A DNA stretch of 64,000 bases from Butyrivibrio sp. WCD3002 (GCF_000424265.1 NZ_AUJO01000001.1:186001-250000); one strand, 5' to 3'; positions 35,785 through 44,444 are shown, counted from the stretch's first letter. Notes: generated by a model not told the origin, from the letters alone. Numbers and translations are program-made.

Positions 35785-37254
35785 ATGAAAAAATGTGGCA
35801 AATTATTACCATGGGGATTCTTGCTCGTTGCCATAATGACTTGTTTTAGTAAAGCTATATGGAGTGATGAAATATATAGCTTGGAATTAGCGAAACATTC
35901 ATTGATTGATTTAATCCAGACAGATGCAATGGATGTTCATCCACCGCTATACTATATTATTTTGAGATTTTTCTTACTGATATTCGGAAGGACTATAGAT
36001 CCCACATATCTGGGGAAGTTGTTTTCAATTATTCCATATCTTATTCTTATACTCATGGGGGTATTTTACATTAGGAAAAAGTATGGAAGCGAGACTGCTT
36101 TGTTCTTTAATCTATTTATAATTGGAATGCCACAAATGTTAACATACTCAACAGAAATTCGTATGTATGGTTGGGGAATGTTATTTGTTACGTGTGCCTT
36201 TTTTCAAATCCCTTATATTTTGAATAATGATAAAGCACCGGTTTTAAATTATCTGTTGCTTTCAGTGTTTTCTGCATTAGCGGCATATACACATTATTTT
36301 GCATGTGCGTCAGCTATCGTTATTTACCTTGAACTTTCAGTAATTTGCTTTATAAAAAAAGAACATAGGAAACTGGTAGGCGTAATTCTGTCTGGATTAG
36401 TGGTTGCCACATCATATATTCCGTGGTTATTTGTATTTTTCAGGCAGGTCTCAGCAGTAAGAGAGAGATATTGGATAGAACCGTTGTCTATAAAAGGTAT
36501 TATTGGGTGTATTCTCTTTTTATTCTCCACAAACAAAGTTTTGGAAGTCCTGATTATTGTTCTTTTTACTATTGGCGCAATAGGAATTCTTTTATGCGAA
36601 AAACAGAATAGAATAATTGCATTTTGCGGATTGGGTGTTTGGATCGGAACCATTTTATTAGGCGTAATACTATCAATAGTCATAAGGCCAATATTTATTC
36701 CCAGGTATGTCTTAGGCGCAGCTGCCTGTATGTGGTTGTCTGTTTCAATAGGGCTTGCCGAGTATAAAAGAAATAAGAAAAGTAAAATATGCTCATGCGC
36801 TATTGTAGCTGCTTCGATAATATGCCTTGCCATATCGATGCAATATGTGAAGAACGAGATAGAAGAGAGGAATGAAATAGTCAGAACTCTTAATGATTTT
36901 GATGACCTGGTCGATGATAATACTGTTTTTTTAACAGATAATAAGAATACAGTTTGTGCATCCGGTCATTATTTCACTAATAACGAAAGCATACTTTTTT
37001 GCCCGCAGATTGATTTGGACGATCCTGACGGTAGACTAAGTGAAACAACTTTGAGGGTATATAGCTATTGCAAGCTGAATAAGATAAATAGTGCTGACGA
37101 GCTTAAACAGTACAGTGGTAAGAATATATTGGTTTTGGACAGAAATGGAACAATAAAATCCAGTTTAGAGGAAGCTGGCTATAAACTGGATTTTATTGGG
37201 CAATATTGGATTAACAGACGTAATGTTGATACCTATGTGATTCCCAAACTATAG
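35785..37254 (+). CDS. GT-C membrane glycosyltransferase, PMT/ArnT (GT39)-like
   Basis: A 489-residue protein with about 11 helices and a C-terminal soluble domain of about 120 residues. The loop WSDEIYSLELAKHSLIDLIQ followed by MDVHPPLYYIILRFFLLIFG is characteristic of GT39-like enzymes that use polyprenyl-phosphate sugars; the Asp-Glu pair is the likely catalytic acid site. GGGAG lies seven bases before ATG 35785; an in-frame ATG at 35764 is also possible. It is the last gene of the operon and ends 13 bases from the stop of a convergent gene, with no clear terminator between. Confidence 0.8.
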   Translation: MKKCGKLLPWGFLLVAIMTCFSKAIWSDEIYSLELAKHSLIDLIQTDAMDVHPPLYYIILRFFLLIFGRTIDPTYLGKLFSIIPYLILILMGVFYIRKKYGSETALFFNLFIIGMPQMLTYSTEIRMYGWGMLFVTCAFFQIPYILNNDKAPVLNYLLLSVFSALAAYTHYFACASAIVIYLELSVICFIKKEHRKLVGVILSGLVVATSYIPWLFVFFRQVSAVRERYWIEPLSIKGIIGCILFLFSTNKVLEVLIIVLFTIGAIGILLCEKQNRIIAFCGLGVWIGTILLGVILSIVIRPIFIPRYVLGAAACMWLSVSIGLAEYKRNKKSKICSCAIVAASIICLAISMQYVKNEIEERNEIVRTLNDFDDLVDDNTVFLTDNKNTVCASGHYFTNNESILFCPQIDLDDPDGRLSETTLRVYSYCKLNKINSADELKQYSGKNILVLDRNGTIKSSLEEAGYKLDFIGQYWINRRNVDTYVIPKL

Positions 37255-37267
37255 TATAGTCTGAGAA

Positions 37268-37945
37268 TTAAAACGTTACTTCACCATCATGTGCAAGTGC
37301 TGATACACCGGACACGTCATTTCCTTTTGACAATTCTTTTACCAGTGAAGAAACATCCTTTGTTGCAATTTCAACTGTCAATGTAAGGGCGGAATTTACT
37401 ACACTCCGGGATTTGACTGTATAGTTCTTTGAATGTCCTTTTATAATATTCAAAATGGTGTCTTCTGAATCGATACTATTGGCATTCACTATCAGAATCA
37501 TAGGTGCTTTTGCAATCGGGAGATGATTGAGAACAAGCACTACTATGGTGAGGATTATTGCAAGAATAATAGCATATTCTGCATAACCGGCACCACATAT
37601 TATGCCGGTACTTATTGACCAAAACAGGAACATCAGATCAAGAGGATCTTTGATGGCGGTTCTGAATCTGACAATTGAAAGGGCACCTACCATACCAAGT
37701 GAAACAACAACGCTGGTTTGGATAGTTATGATTATTGCTGCTGTGATCAGAGATACGCCTACCAGACTTATGTTGAAATTCTTAGAGTAAAATGTTTTTC
37801 GGCACATGATTTTGTATACTATGAAAATATATGAAGCAATCATGGCTGTAACAAGTAAAACTAATACAACATTTTTGGCAGAAATGTCATTAGCTGTAAA
37901 GCCTTCCAAAAATGATTTTTTGATAACGTCTTTTATACTATACAT
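37268..37945 (-). CDS. DUF4956 family membrane protein
   Basis: A 225-residue protein with four membrane helices in the first 150 residues and a small cytoplasmic domain after them. VVSLGMVGALSIVRFRTAIK followed by DPLDLMFLFWSISTGIICGA is the family core. The C-terminal part resembles a ferredoxin-like domain (VEIATKDVSSLVKELS). Function is unknown. It follows the VTC-domain gene by 15 bases on the same strand, and this pairing is widespread in bacteria, so the two probably act as one membrane system. Confidence 0.85.
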   Translation of the reverse strand: MYSIKDVIKKSFLEGFTANDISAKNVVLVLLVTAMIASYIFIVYKIMCRKTFYSKNFNISLVGVSLITAAIIITIQTSVVVSLGMVGALSIVRFRTAIKDPLDLMFLFWSISTGIICGAGYAEYAIILAIILTIVVLVLNHLPIAKAPMILIVNANSIDSEDTILNIIKGHSKNYTVKSRSVVNSALTLTVEIATKDVSSLVKELSKGNDVSGVSALAHDGEVTF

Positions 37946-37960
37946 TGAACACCTCTTTGA

Positions 37961-38656
37961 TTATAAGTTTTGTTTTCTACACAGATAGTACTTGGAAAAA
38001 GCTGTTTGTGTAAAGTTGTTTAATTGCATTATTTCGTAAATATGATCCGGTAAAAATTCATCGAATTTTACTTCCAATAGTAATTTCCCTATTGGCATAA
38101 TCGGACGAGTAGGATAGTTGCCATCCAAAAAGTGTTTCACATCTGATGAAGAAGATAAATCACTGTCGAATGTAATTCTGACATTACCTAAACTGAAGGA
38201 ATATGGCGCCCTTATATAGTTAACAATTACTTTGGGAATCAGCTCACGACTATATTGGAGACTGATAAACCTTTTTAATAATTTTGGCATGCTGTTATTT
38301 GCGGGTGGTTTTCCGCCATTTATTATCAAGCGAACCTGATCTTCTGTTATCGGGCATGATGTCTTTAGCGTTTTTCCGTTTTCTTTTCTCTTACATTCCA
38401 ACGAAATTCTGCTACAGTCATTATTATATAGCCTGATTCTGAATTTTTCCTTTGGATTTATGCCATTTTCGTTTTCATATAGACATGAATCGTAGTAGTC
38501 ATCAAAATATAAACTCGAAACAAGGTAGTTACCTATGGAGCCTACATGAGCATCTAAAGGCATTACCACCTTTATCCGCTCTTTTAATACTGCGGCTTCG
38601 AGATCGGAGATAGGGTATTTGTATTCGTGTCTGTATTTGGGTTCTAATCTATCCAT
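37961..38656 (-). CDS. VTC-domain protein (polyphosphate polymerase-like)
   Basis: A 231-residue protein of the VTC/TTM fold, whose eukaryotic member Vtc4 makes polyphosphate from ATP. Seen: YRHEYKYPIS, SLYFDD, KFRIRLYNND and ISLECKRKENG, the alternating basic and acidic residues lining the tunnel, and LLEVKFDEFLPD near the end. ATG 38656 has AAAGGA four to five bases upstream; a TTG at 38677 would place that site inside the gene. Bacterial members have no settled substrate. No membrane helix is present, so it may dock on the DUF4956 protein. Confidence 0.86.
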   Translation of the reverse strand: MDRLEPKYRHEYKYPISDLEAAVLKERIKVVMPLDAHVGSIGNYLVSSLYFDDYYDSCLYENENGINPKEKFRIRLYNNDCSRISLECKRKENGKTLKTSCPITEDQVRLIINGGKPPANNSMPKLLKRFISLQYSRELIPKVIVNYIRAPYSFSLGNVRITFDSDLSSSSDVKHFLDGNYPTRPIMPIGKLLLEVKFDEFLPDHIYEIMQLNNFTQTAFSKYYLCRKQNL

Positions 38657-38711
38657 AATATCCTTTTGTATCTGCAATCGCTATTAGGGCCATAAAAGTT
38701 ATTTCACAAAA

Positions 38712-40100
38712 CTACTCGTTTTCAAGCCATGTTCTTTTGAGAAAATCAAGCCTTTTGGAAAGGTAGTTTGTTAAATAGTCGTAACTGTCAGAAGAATCTA
38801 TATTCCATCTTAAATCATTGTTTCTTCTTGCCTCCTGTGTGCTTGATAAAAGCGTTTCTATATCAGTCTCTATCAGAGCTTCAAGCTGAGGAACAAAGCT
38901 ATTTTCAAAGGTGTTTACCATCTCATTGTAGAAAATGGGATTAGTATATAAATCATGGTACCATAGAATTTTCTCGGACTTGGACCGGTATTCATTCATT
39001 GCATACATTATTTCCGGATTATTGGTTTCGAGGGTTTTGCCTATTATATTGTCATAGTCCCAAATCGGACCGGCATATACTTTACTGCCGGAATCCGGAT
39101 CAGAAACGTAAAAATATGAACTTGCAAGTCCGGAATCATAGTTTTCAAAAACTTCATCTATTAAATATTTTTTAGTCCAGGAATCAAGATCTAATATATC
39201 GCCAATATCATTTCTTTCTGTTGTTACAGAATAATCTATCCTGCTGATTATTTTTTCTGCTGTTTCCTTTTCTTCATTGCGAATAACCTCAGGCAATCTT
39301 ACATCGATTAACGACTGACTTAGTGGCGAAATAATGGGAAAATCTGCATCTTTTTTTCTGATTGGGAGTTCGGCGGTGAAAAGAAACAGATTATCACGCG
39401 AAATATCTGATCTTTCGTAAAAGGTTTCCGGTGACTGGCATAGCATATAAAGACCGTTGTAGTTTCCGTTTAAATACAAATCTACATATTTATATTCTGG
39501 AGTCAGGTCCATTCCGACATTTTTTGCTGTGTCTAATGCTATGGCATTTCTGATTCCGCTTCTATCATAAGGGTTTGACAACAATGCCCATTTAGAACTT
39601 GGAGCCATTCCAAGAATGGATGTGGGTTCGGAGAAGAGCAGTGCGAAGGGCTTTTTTTCGGCATTATCCCAGGTATAATTGCCTCGTCCGCTGATGCGAG
39701 AATTATTTTCTGAAAATACAGTGTTACCATTCTCATCTATAACCGTAATCTCTGCAGCTTCTCTATATTTTTTGGATTTTAGTATTGATTTCATTGAGCC
39801 GGTAGCAGTATTTATAAATATTGTTGAAACATTCTCGGATTTTAGCAGCTTTGTTTTTTGCCCTGATGTATTACCGGCAGAAAAATGCAAATCTTCAACA
39901 TCAGCATATGAAGGTAAAAAGTAGTAATAGTTATCGTCTGCTTCATTATGCCATGGAGATATTGTGATATTATCAGAAAGAATGAGATTGGTAGTTTGAT
40001 CCTGCGTTTCTGTGCTTTCGAAGGTCGAAACAAAAAGCGCAATTGATAATAAGACAGATGTAAGAAAAATAATGACGATTGCTTTCCTCTTTTTATACAA
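38712..40100 (-). CDS. CotH-family protein (kinase-fold) with N-terminal membrane anchor
   Basis: About 462 residues. One N-terminal helix (AIVIIFLTSVLLSIALFVS) anchors an extracytoplasmic CotH domain. Seen: RISGRGNYTW, KKPFALLF, KWALLSNPYDRSGIRNAIAL, YVDLYLNGNYNGLYMLCQSP and IWDYDNI, in the order of the family. Bacillus CotH is an atypical protein kinase acting on spore coat proteins; most non-spore members are unstudied. GGAGG lies upstream of TTG 40100; a GTG at 40118 would contain that site. It heads a three-gene unit with the VTC and DUF4956 genes, which is transcribed away from rpsU. Confidence 0.87.
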   Translation of the reverse strand: MYKKRKAIVIIFLTSVLLSIALFVSTFESTETQDQTTNLILSDNITISPWHNEADDNYYYFLPSYADVEDLHFSAGNTSGQKTKLLKSENVSTIFINTATGSMKSILKSKKYREAAEITVIDENGNTVFSENNSRISGRGNYTWDNAEKKPFALLFSEPTSILGMAPSSKWALLSNPYDRSGIRNAIALDTAKNVGMDLTPEYKYVDLYLNGNYNGLYMLCQSPETFYERSDISRDNLFLFTAELPIRKKDADFPIISPLSQSLIDVRLPEVIRNEEKETAEKIISRIDYSVTTERNDIGDILDLDSWTKKYLIDEVFENYDSGLASSYFYVSDPDSGSKVYAGPIWDYDNIIGKTLETNNPEIMYAMNEYRSKSEKILWYHDLYTNPIFYNEMVNTFENSFVPQLEALIETDIETLLSSTQEARRNNDLRWNIDSSDSYDYLTNYLSKRLDFLKRTWLENE

Positions 40101-40143
40101 TGTCTCAGTGACCTCCACAGAAACTAATATATATGGTATCCTT

Positions 40144-40172
40144 ATTGTACCATTTTTATTGCGTGATGTCGG
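40144..40172 (-). promoter_or_regulatory. Candidate promoter for the CotH/VTC/DUF4956 unit
   Basis: On the minus strand CCGACA (40172-40167) and TACAAT (40149-40144) are 17 bases apart, with TGG just before the -10, an extended -10 feature. It would start transcription about 40 bases before the gene. Confidence 0.4.
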
Positions 40173-40229
40173 GAAATTATAAAATTTCTATAAACAAATG
40201 TGCTATTAGTTATTATTTTAAAATTTGTA

Positions 40230-40257
40230 TTGACTCCAATGAAATATGTGATATAAT
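40230..40257 (+). promoter_or_regulatory. Promoter of rpsU
   Basis: TTGACT (40230-40235) and TATAAT (40252-40257) are separated by 16 bases, a near-consensus sigma-A promoter. It lies in the divergent gap between the CotH gene and rpsU. Confidence 0.82.
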
Positions 40258-40263
40258 TTGTAA

Positions 40264-40349
40264 TGTTATGTGGGCAAAAGCCTAAAAAGACATAGCAAAT
40301 AACCCTGAACCCCGTTAAGGAAGGGTCTGAAGGGAGGGTAAGAGTAGAG
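40264..40349 (+). other. rpsU leader with small inverted repeats
   Basis: The 86-base leader holds TATGT...ACATA enclosing GGCAAAAGCC, and then ACCCT (40298 onward) paired with AGGGT just upstream of the GGAGGG translation signal. Such pairing could serve ribosomal-protein feedback control, but this is inference and the stems are short. Confidence 0.25.
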
Positions 40350-40526
40350 ATGTCAACAGTAATAGTTAAAGAAAACGAGACTTTAGACAGCGCACTTCGT
40401 CGCTTTAAGAGAAGCTGTGCAAAGGCTGGTATCCAGCAGGAGATTCGTAAAAGAGAACATTACGAGAAGCCAAGCGTAAAGCGTAAGAAGAAGTCTGAAG
40501 CAGCAAGAAAACGTAAATATAATTAA
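40350..40526 (+). CDS. rpsU: 30S ribosomal protein S21
   Basis: A 58-residue basic protein: [20 protein letters not shown], then a middle part [20 protein letters not shown] and a Lys/Arg-rich tail [18 protein letters not shown]. This is the full length and pattern of Firmicutes S21, a small-subunit protein that helps initiation. GGAGGG lies 11 bases before the ATG. A strong promoter precedes it and a terminator follows 8 bases after the stop, so it appears to be a single-gene unit. Confidence 0.97.
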   Translation: MSTVIVKENETLDSALRRFKRSCAKAGIQQEIRKREHYEKPSVKRKKKSEAARKRKYN

Positions 40527-40533
40527 TCAAAAT

Positions 40534-40568
40534 AAAAGTCCTTGGTTATTATAATCAAGGACTTTTTT
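40534..40568 (+). terminator. Rho-independent terminator of rpsU
   Basis: AAAAGTCCTTG pairs with CAAGGACTTTT over an 11-base loop and is followed by T residues. The stem is perfect. Confidence 0.93.
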
Positions 40569-40579
40569 ATCGGATTCTT

Positions 40580-41455
40580 ATGACAATAAAAATAATACTG
40601 ATTTTGCTTGCGGTGATAATTATCGCCTGTATAGCAGTGATCTACCACGATATGACGCATTTCGTGGTAAGAGAATACGAGATTCATTCTGATAAGATTG
40701 CAAAGGATGCTGTTTTCTGCCTGCTTTCCGATCTTCATGAAAAGGACTACGGCGACGGAAACAGTAAACTTGTAGAAGCGATAAATGAAATTAATCCAGA
40801 TATCGTGCTTATGTCAGGAGATATGATAACCGGTCATAATAAGCACCACAGCCTTAATGCCGGACCGGCTCTGAAACTTATCAGTAAGATTATAGATAAA
40901 TATCCTGTTTACGCAGCTAATGGTAATCATGAATATAAGACCAGTATCCTTGAGGGACGAGGCAGCGAGCTCTATCGGGAATATGATAAGGCACTGACGG
41001 ATCTTGGAGTTAATATGCTCCATAATATCGGGACTTATCTTGAAGAATTCAATATGGAAATCCACGGCCTTGAGACCAGCTATGAATACTACAGAAAATT
41101 CTTTAAGGCTAAAATGGATCCTTCATATATAATAGATTTCTTTGGTGTGCCATGTAGTGAGAGATTCCAACTTTTGATTGCCCACAATCCCGTTTATTTT
41201 GAAGAATATTGCGAATGGGGTGCGGATCTTACGGTTTCCGGACATGTGCATGGAGGAATAGCAAGAGTTCCTTTGCTTGGCGGCGTTTTATCACCGGCGC
41301 TGATGCTTTTTCCCAAGTATGATGGCGGTTTGTTCAAAAATGGCGATAAGTACATGGTTTTAAGCAGGGGCCTGGGTATGCATACAGTTCCCATAAGATT
41401 CAATAATCCCGGAGAACTTTGCGTAATAAGGGTTTATTCTGATAAAAAGAAGTAA
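40580..41455 (+). CDS. Membrane-anchored metallophosphoesterase (YkuE/YaeI-like)
   Basis: A 291-residue calcineurin-like phosphoesterase with one N-terminal helix (IILILLAVIIIACIAVIY). The metal-binding blocks are present in order: CLLSDLHEKDYG, VLMSGDMITG, AANGNHEY and VSGHVHGGIARVPLLG. Relatives such as YaeI hydrolyse UDP-2,3-diacylglucosamine or other phosphodiesters, but the substrate here is unknown. No clear ribosome binding site or promoter is seen between the rpsU terminator and the ATG. Confidence 0.88.
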   Translation: MTIKIILILLAVIIIACIAVIYHDMTHFVVREYEIHSDKIAKDAVFCLLSDLHEKDYGDGNSKLVEAINEINPDIVLMSGDMITGHNKHHSLNAGPALKLISKIIDKYPVYAANGNHEYKTSILEGRGSELYREYDKALTDLGVNMLHNIGTYLEEFNMEIHGLETSYEYYRKFFKAKMDPSYIIDFFGVPCSERFQLLIAHNPVYFEEYCEWGADLTVSGHVHGGIARVPLLGGVLSPALMLFPKYDGGLFKNGDKYMVLSRGLGMHTVPIRFNNPGELCVIRVYSDKKK

Positions 41456-41510
41456 AAACGCGTAGTTGTGCTTATGCATTACGTTTGAATACGATTTTTG
41501 TGAGGAAAAT

Positions 41511-42260
41511 ATGGCACTGGAAGTAAAGCTGCAGGCCTTTGAAGGACCACTGGACCTGCTGCTTCATCTAATAGATAAAAACAAAATAGACATCTATGAT
41601 ATACCGATAGCGGTTATCACAGAGCAGTACATGGAATACATCAGAGCCATGCAGAAGGACGACATGGAGGTTACCAGTGAGTTCCTTGTTATGGCAGCAA
41701 CTCTTGTGGACATTAAATGTAAGATGCTATTGCCCAAAGAGGTCAATGAAGAGGGCGAAGAAGAGGATCCCAGAGCTGAACTTGTTGAGAAGCTCCTTGA
41801 ATACAAGATGTACAAGTTCATGGCGGATGAGCTCAGGGAGAGACAGATGGATGCTGACACCCATCTTTACAGGAAAAGAAACATTCCTGATGAAGTTATG
41901 TCCTATGAGGAACCCCTTGATTATGAGCAGCTTATTGGTGATGCAAACCTTGCCAAGCTCAACAGTATCTTCCAGGCTCTCCTTAAGAGACAGGAGGATA
42001 AGGTCGATCCCATCAGAAGTAAATTCGGTAAGATTGAGAAGGAAGCTGTGGATATTGACCAGAAGACTGAATATGTTAAGAATTTCATCAGAGAGCACAA
42101 CAGATTCAGCTTTAGAGCACTTCTTGAAAAGCAGCACAGTAAGGTTGAGATAATAGTTACCTTCATGGTTATACTTGAAGCCATGAAAACAGGGGAACTT
42201 ACAATAGAACAGGAAGAGACCTTTGGCGAGATAATGATATCGTCAAATGTATATGGCTAA
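41511..42260 (+). CDS. scpA: Segregation and condensation protein A
   Basis: A 249-residue kleisin subunit that joins SMC heads and binds ScpB in chromosome condensation and segregation. The N terminus VKLQAFEGPLDLLLHLIDKN and KIDIYDIPIAVITEQYMEYI is diagnostic, as is the C-terminal winged-helix part ending MKTGELTIEQEETFGEI. TGAGGAAAAT just before ATG 41511 decides the start; an in-frame TTG 15 codons upstream has none. scpB follows after 28 bases, as in most Firmicutes. Confidence 0.96.
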   Translation: MALEVKLQAFEGPLDLLLHLIDKNKIDIYDIPIAVITEQYMEYIRAMQKDDMEVTSEFLVMAATLVDIKCKMLLPKEVNEEGEEEDPRAELVEKLLEYKMYKFMADELRERQMDADTHLYRKRNIPDEVMSYEEPLDYEQLIGDANLAKLNSIFQALLKRQEDKVDPIRSKFGKIEKEAVDIDQKTEYVKNFIREHNRFSFRALLEKQHSKVEIIVTFMVILEAMKTGELTIEQEETFGEIMISSNVYG

Positions 42261-42288
42261 CCGCCAAATTTATCTGAGGGAGTAAGTT

Positions 42289-42858
42289 ATGACAAAAGAA
42301 CAGGGAGCTGCTGCGATTGAGGCAATCCTTTTTACAATGGGTGATTCCGTCAGCGTTTCAGCGTTGTGTAATGCCACTGACCAGGATCTGTCCGATGTCA
42401 GAGAGCAGATAAAATATCTTAAAGAAAAATACGACAGGGAAGAAAGCGGAATTGGGCTTATAGAGCTTGAGGATTCTTTTCAGCTTTGCACAAAAAGCGA
42501 GATGTACGAATATCTTATAAAGGTTGCAAAGACACCTAAGAAGGTTGTGCTCACTGATGCTCTTATGGAGACTCTTTCAATAATAGCTTACAAGCAGCCC
42601 ATCACCCGTCTTGATGTTGAGAGGATAAGAGGCGTTAACAGCGATCATGCTGTGAATCGTCTTGTGGAGTTTAATCTTGTTCAGGAACTTGGACGTCTTG
42701 ATGCACCGGGAAGACCGCTGCTTTTTGGCACAACAGAGCAGTTTTTGAGGAGCTTTGGTGTTAAATCTCTTGATGAACTTCCTACCCTTGATGCGGTTCG
42801 CGTGGAGGAGTTTAAACAGGAAGCTGAGCAGGAGATAAGTGTAAAGCTTGATATCTGA
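42289..42858 (+). CDS. scpB: Segregation and condensation protein B
   Basis: A 189-residue protein of two winged-helix domains that binds ScpA as a dimer. Seen: AAIEAILFTMGDSVSV, GIGLIELEDSFQLCTKSEMY and ALMETLSIIAYKQPITRLDV followed by ERIRGVNSDHAVNRL, then GRPLLFGTTEQFLRSFGVKS. This length and order are normal. GAGGGAG precedes the ATG. A terminator follows 40 bases after the stop. Confidence 0.96.
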   Translation: MTKEQGAAAIEAILFTMGDSVSVSALCNATDQDLSDVREQIKYLKEKYDREESGIGLIELEDSFQLCTKSEMYEYLIKVAKTPKKVVLTDALMETLSIIAYKQPITRLDVERIRGVNSDHAVNRLVEFNLVQELGRLDAPGRPLLFGTTEQFLRSFGVKSLDELPTLDAVRVEEFKQEAEQEISVKLDI

Positions 42859-42897
42859 CAAAAAAGTAACAAAAATCTGTGAAATTAGCATAAAATC

Positions 42898-42928
42898 GGG
42901 ATTTGGAGTATTCTCCAAGTCCTTTTTT
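42898..42928 (+). terminator. Rho-independent terminator of scpAB
   Basis: GGATTTGGAG pairs with CTCCAAGTCC (one G-T pair) over TATT, followed by six T. Confidence 0.88.
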
Positions 42929-42938
42929 TATGCTATAC
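42911..42938 (+). promoter_or_regulatory. Candidate promoter of the biotin-dependent decarboxylase operon
   Basis: TATACT (42933-42938) is preceded by TGC, an extended -10, with a weak -35 (TTCTCC, 42911-42916) 16 bases upstream. It overlaps the scpB terminator, so the leader to the gene at 43000 would be about 55 bases. Confidence 0.4.
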
Positions 42939-42999
42939 TATATTCTGACGTGTTTTTGATTTACGTTAAGTTATTTAAATATATTACGGAGGTGAAGAA

Positions 43000-44430
43000 A
43001 TGAGTAGTTCTTCTCAGGCAAGCCAGAGAATAGTATCTCTGCTTGATGAAAACAGTTTCGTTGAGATTGGTGCTCTTGTAAAAGCAAGAAACACTGATTT
43101 CAATCTGAAGCAGTCAGAGACACCCTCAGATGGTGTAGTTACCGGCTATGGTCTTGTAGACGGTAAGCTCGTCTATGTTTACGCACAGGACGCATCAGTT
43201 CTCGGTGGATCTGTTGGTGAGATGCATGCAAAGAAAATTGCTGGTCTCTACGATTTAGCTCTTAAGATGGGAGCACCTGTAATCGGTCTTATCGATTCAG
43301 CCGGACTTCGTCTTCAGGAGGCAACAGATGCGCTGAACGCATTCGGTGAGATCTACCGTAAACAGATCGATGCATCAGGTGTGGTTCCGCAGATCACAGC
43401 CGTTCTTGGTTCATGTGGCGGCGGCCTTGCTCTTTTCCCTGAAGTAACAGACTTTACATTCATGGAAGAGAAAAAAGCAAAGCTGTTTGTGAATTCACCA
43501 AATAGCATTCCCGGCAACAGCAAGGAAAAATGCGATACTTCTTCTGCTAAGTGGCAGAGCGAAGAGGTTGGTAGTGTTGATGTAACAGGTGATGAGGAGA
43601 CAATTTTCGCTCAGATCCGCGAACTCGTTTCACTCCTTCCTTCCAATAATGAAGATAATGATTCAATTGATGAGTGTGCAGATGATCTTAACCGCGCATG
43701 CGAGAACCTTGATGGTTCAGTAGAAGATCCTGCTCTTATCTTTAGCCAGATCGCTGACAATGGTGTATTCTTCGAGACAAAGCGAGAGTATGCCAAGGAT
43801 ATGGTTACAGGCTTCATCAAGCTTGGCGGCGCTACTGTAGGTGTATTTGCTAACAGAAGTGTTGTTTATGATGAAAAGGGCGAAGCTGCTCAGAAGTTTG
43901 ACGGATCTCTTACAGCTCATGCATGTGGCAAGGCTGCAGATCTTGTTAATTTCTGTGATGCTTTTGATATCCCTGTACTTTCATTCACAAACGTAGCAGG
44001 CTTTGGCGCTACAAAGTGTGATGAGAGACATGTTGCAAAGAATGCAGGTAAGCTGGTTGCAGCTCTTGCAAATGCTACAGTACCGAAGGTTAATGTTATC
44101 ACAGGTAAGGCTTTTGGCAGTGCTTATGTGATCATGAACTCCAAGGCTGTTGGTGCAGACATGACTTTCTGCTGGGAAGATGCAGAGATCGGTACTATGG
44201 ATGCTTCACTTGCTGCTAAGATTATCGCTGATGGTAAGGATGCAGCTACTGTTGCTGATACAGCAGCAGCTTATGAGAAGCTTCAGAACAATGCTGAGAG
44301 TGCAGCAGCAAGAGGATATGTTGATACAATCATCAATGCTGCTGATACAAGAAAGTATGTTATCGGAGCATTTGACATGCTTTACAGTAAGCGCGATGAG
44401 CGTCCTGCTAAGAAGCATACGACAGTATAA
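43000..44430 (+). CDS. Acyl-CoA carboxyltransferase (methylmalonyl-CoA decarboxylase alpha-type)
   Basis: A 476-residue carboxyltransferase of the crotonase-like fold, which moves CO2 between an acyl-CoA and the biotin carrier. Seen: TPSDGVVTGYGLVDGKLVYV, AQDASVLGGSVGEMHAKKI, GLIDSAGLRLQE, VLGSCGGGLALFPEVTDF, NVAGFGATK and GKAFGSAYVIMNSKAVGAD. It is a little shorter than classical MmdA (about 510). Propionyl/methylmalonyl-, acetyl/malonyl- and glutaconyl-CoA are all possible substrates. GGAGGTG precedes the ATG. It heads an operon with the gamma-like lipoprotein, carrier, pump and a second carboxyltransferase. Confidence 0.9.
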   Translation: MSSSSQASQRIVSLLDENSFVEIGALVKARNTDFNLKQSETPSDGVVTGYGLVDGKLVYVYAQDASVLGGSVGEMHAKKIAGLYDLALKMGAPVIGLIDSAGLRLQEATDALNAFGEIYRKQIDASGVVPQITAVLGSCGGGLALFPEVTDFTFMEEKKAKLFVNSPNSIPGNSKEKCDTSSAKWQSEEVGSVDVTGDEETIFAQIRELVSLLPSNNEDNDSIDECADDLNRACENLDGSVEDPALIFSQIADNGVFFETKREYAKDMVTGFIKLGGATVGVFANRSVVYDEKGEAAQKFDGSLTAHACGKAADLVNFCDAFDIPVLSFTNVAGFGATKCDERHVAKNAGKLVAALANATVPKVNVITGKAFGSAYVIMNSKAVGADMTFCWEDAEIGTMDASLAAKIIADGKDAATVADTAAAYEKLQNNAESAAARGYVDTIINAADTRKYVIGAFDMLYSKRDERPAKKHTTV

Positions 44431-44444
44431 GGAGGTAGCGAATC

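Noticed and set aside
37240..37275. Terminator between the end of the polysaccharide operon and the convergent DUF4956 gene
   Set aside because: The stops are only 13 bases apart and I see no stable hairpin with a T run, so none was annotated.
41677..42153. Open frame of 158 codons in another frame of scpA
   Set aside because: scpA is a conserved gene with full-length family match; the alternative frame is Ser/Arg/Leu-rich shadow sequence.
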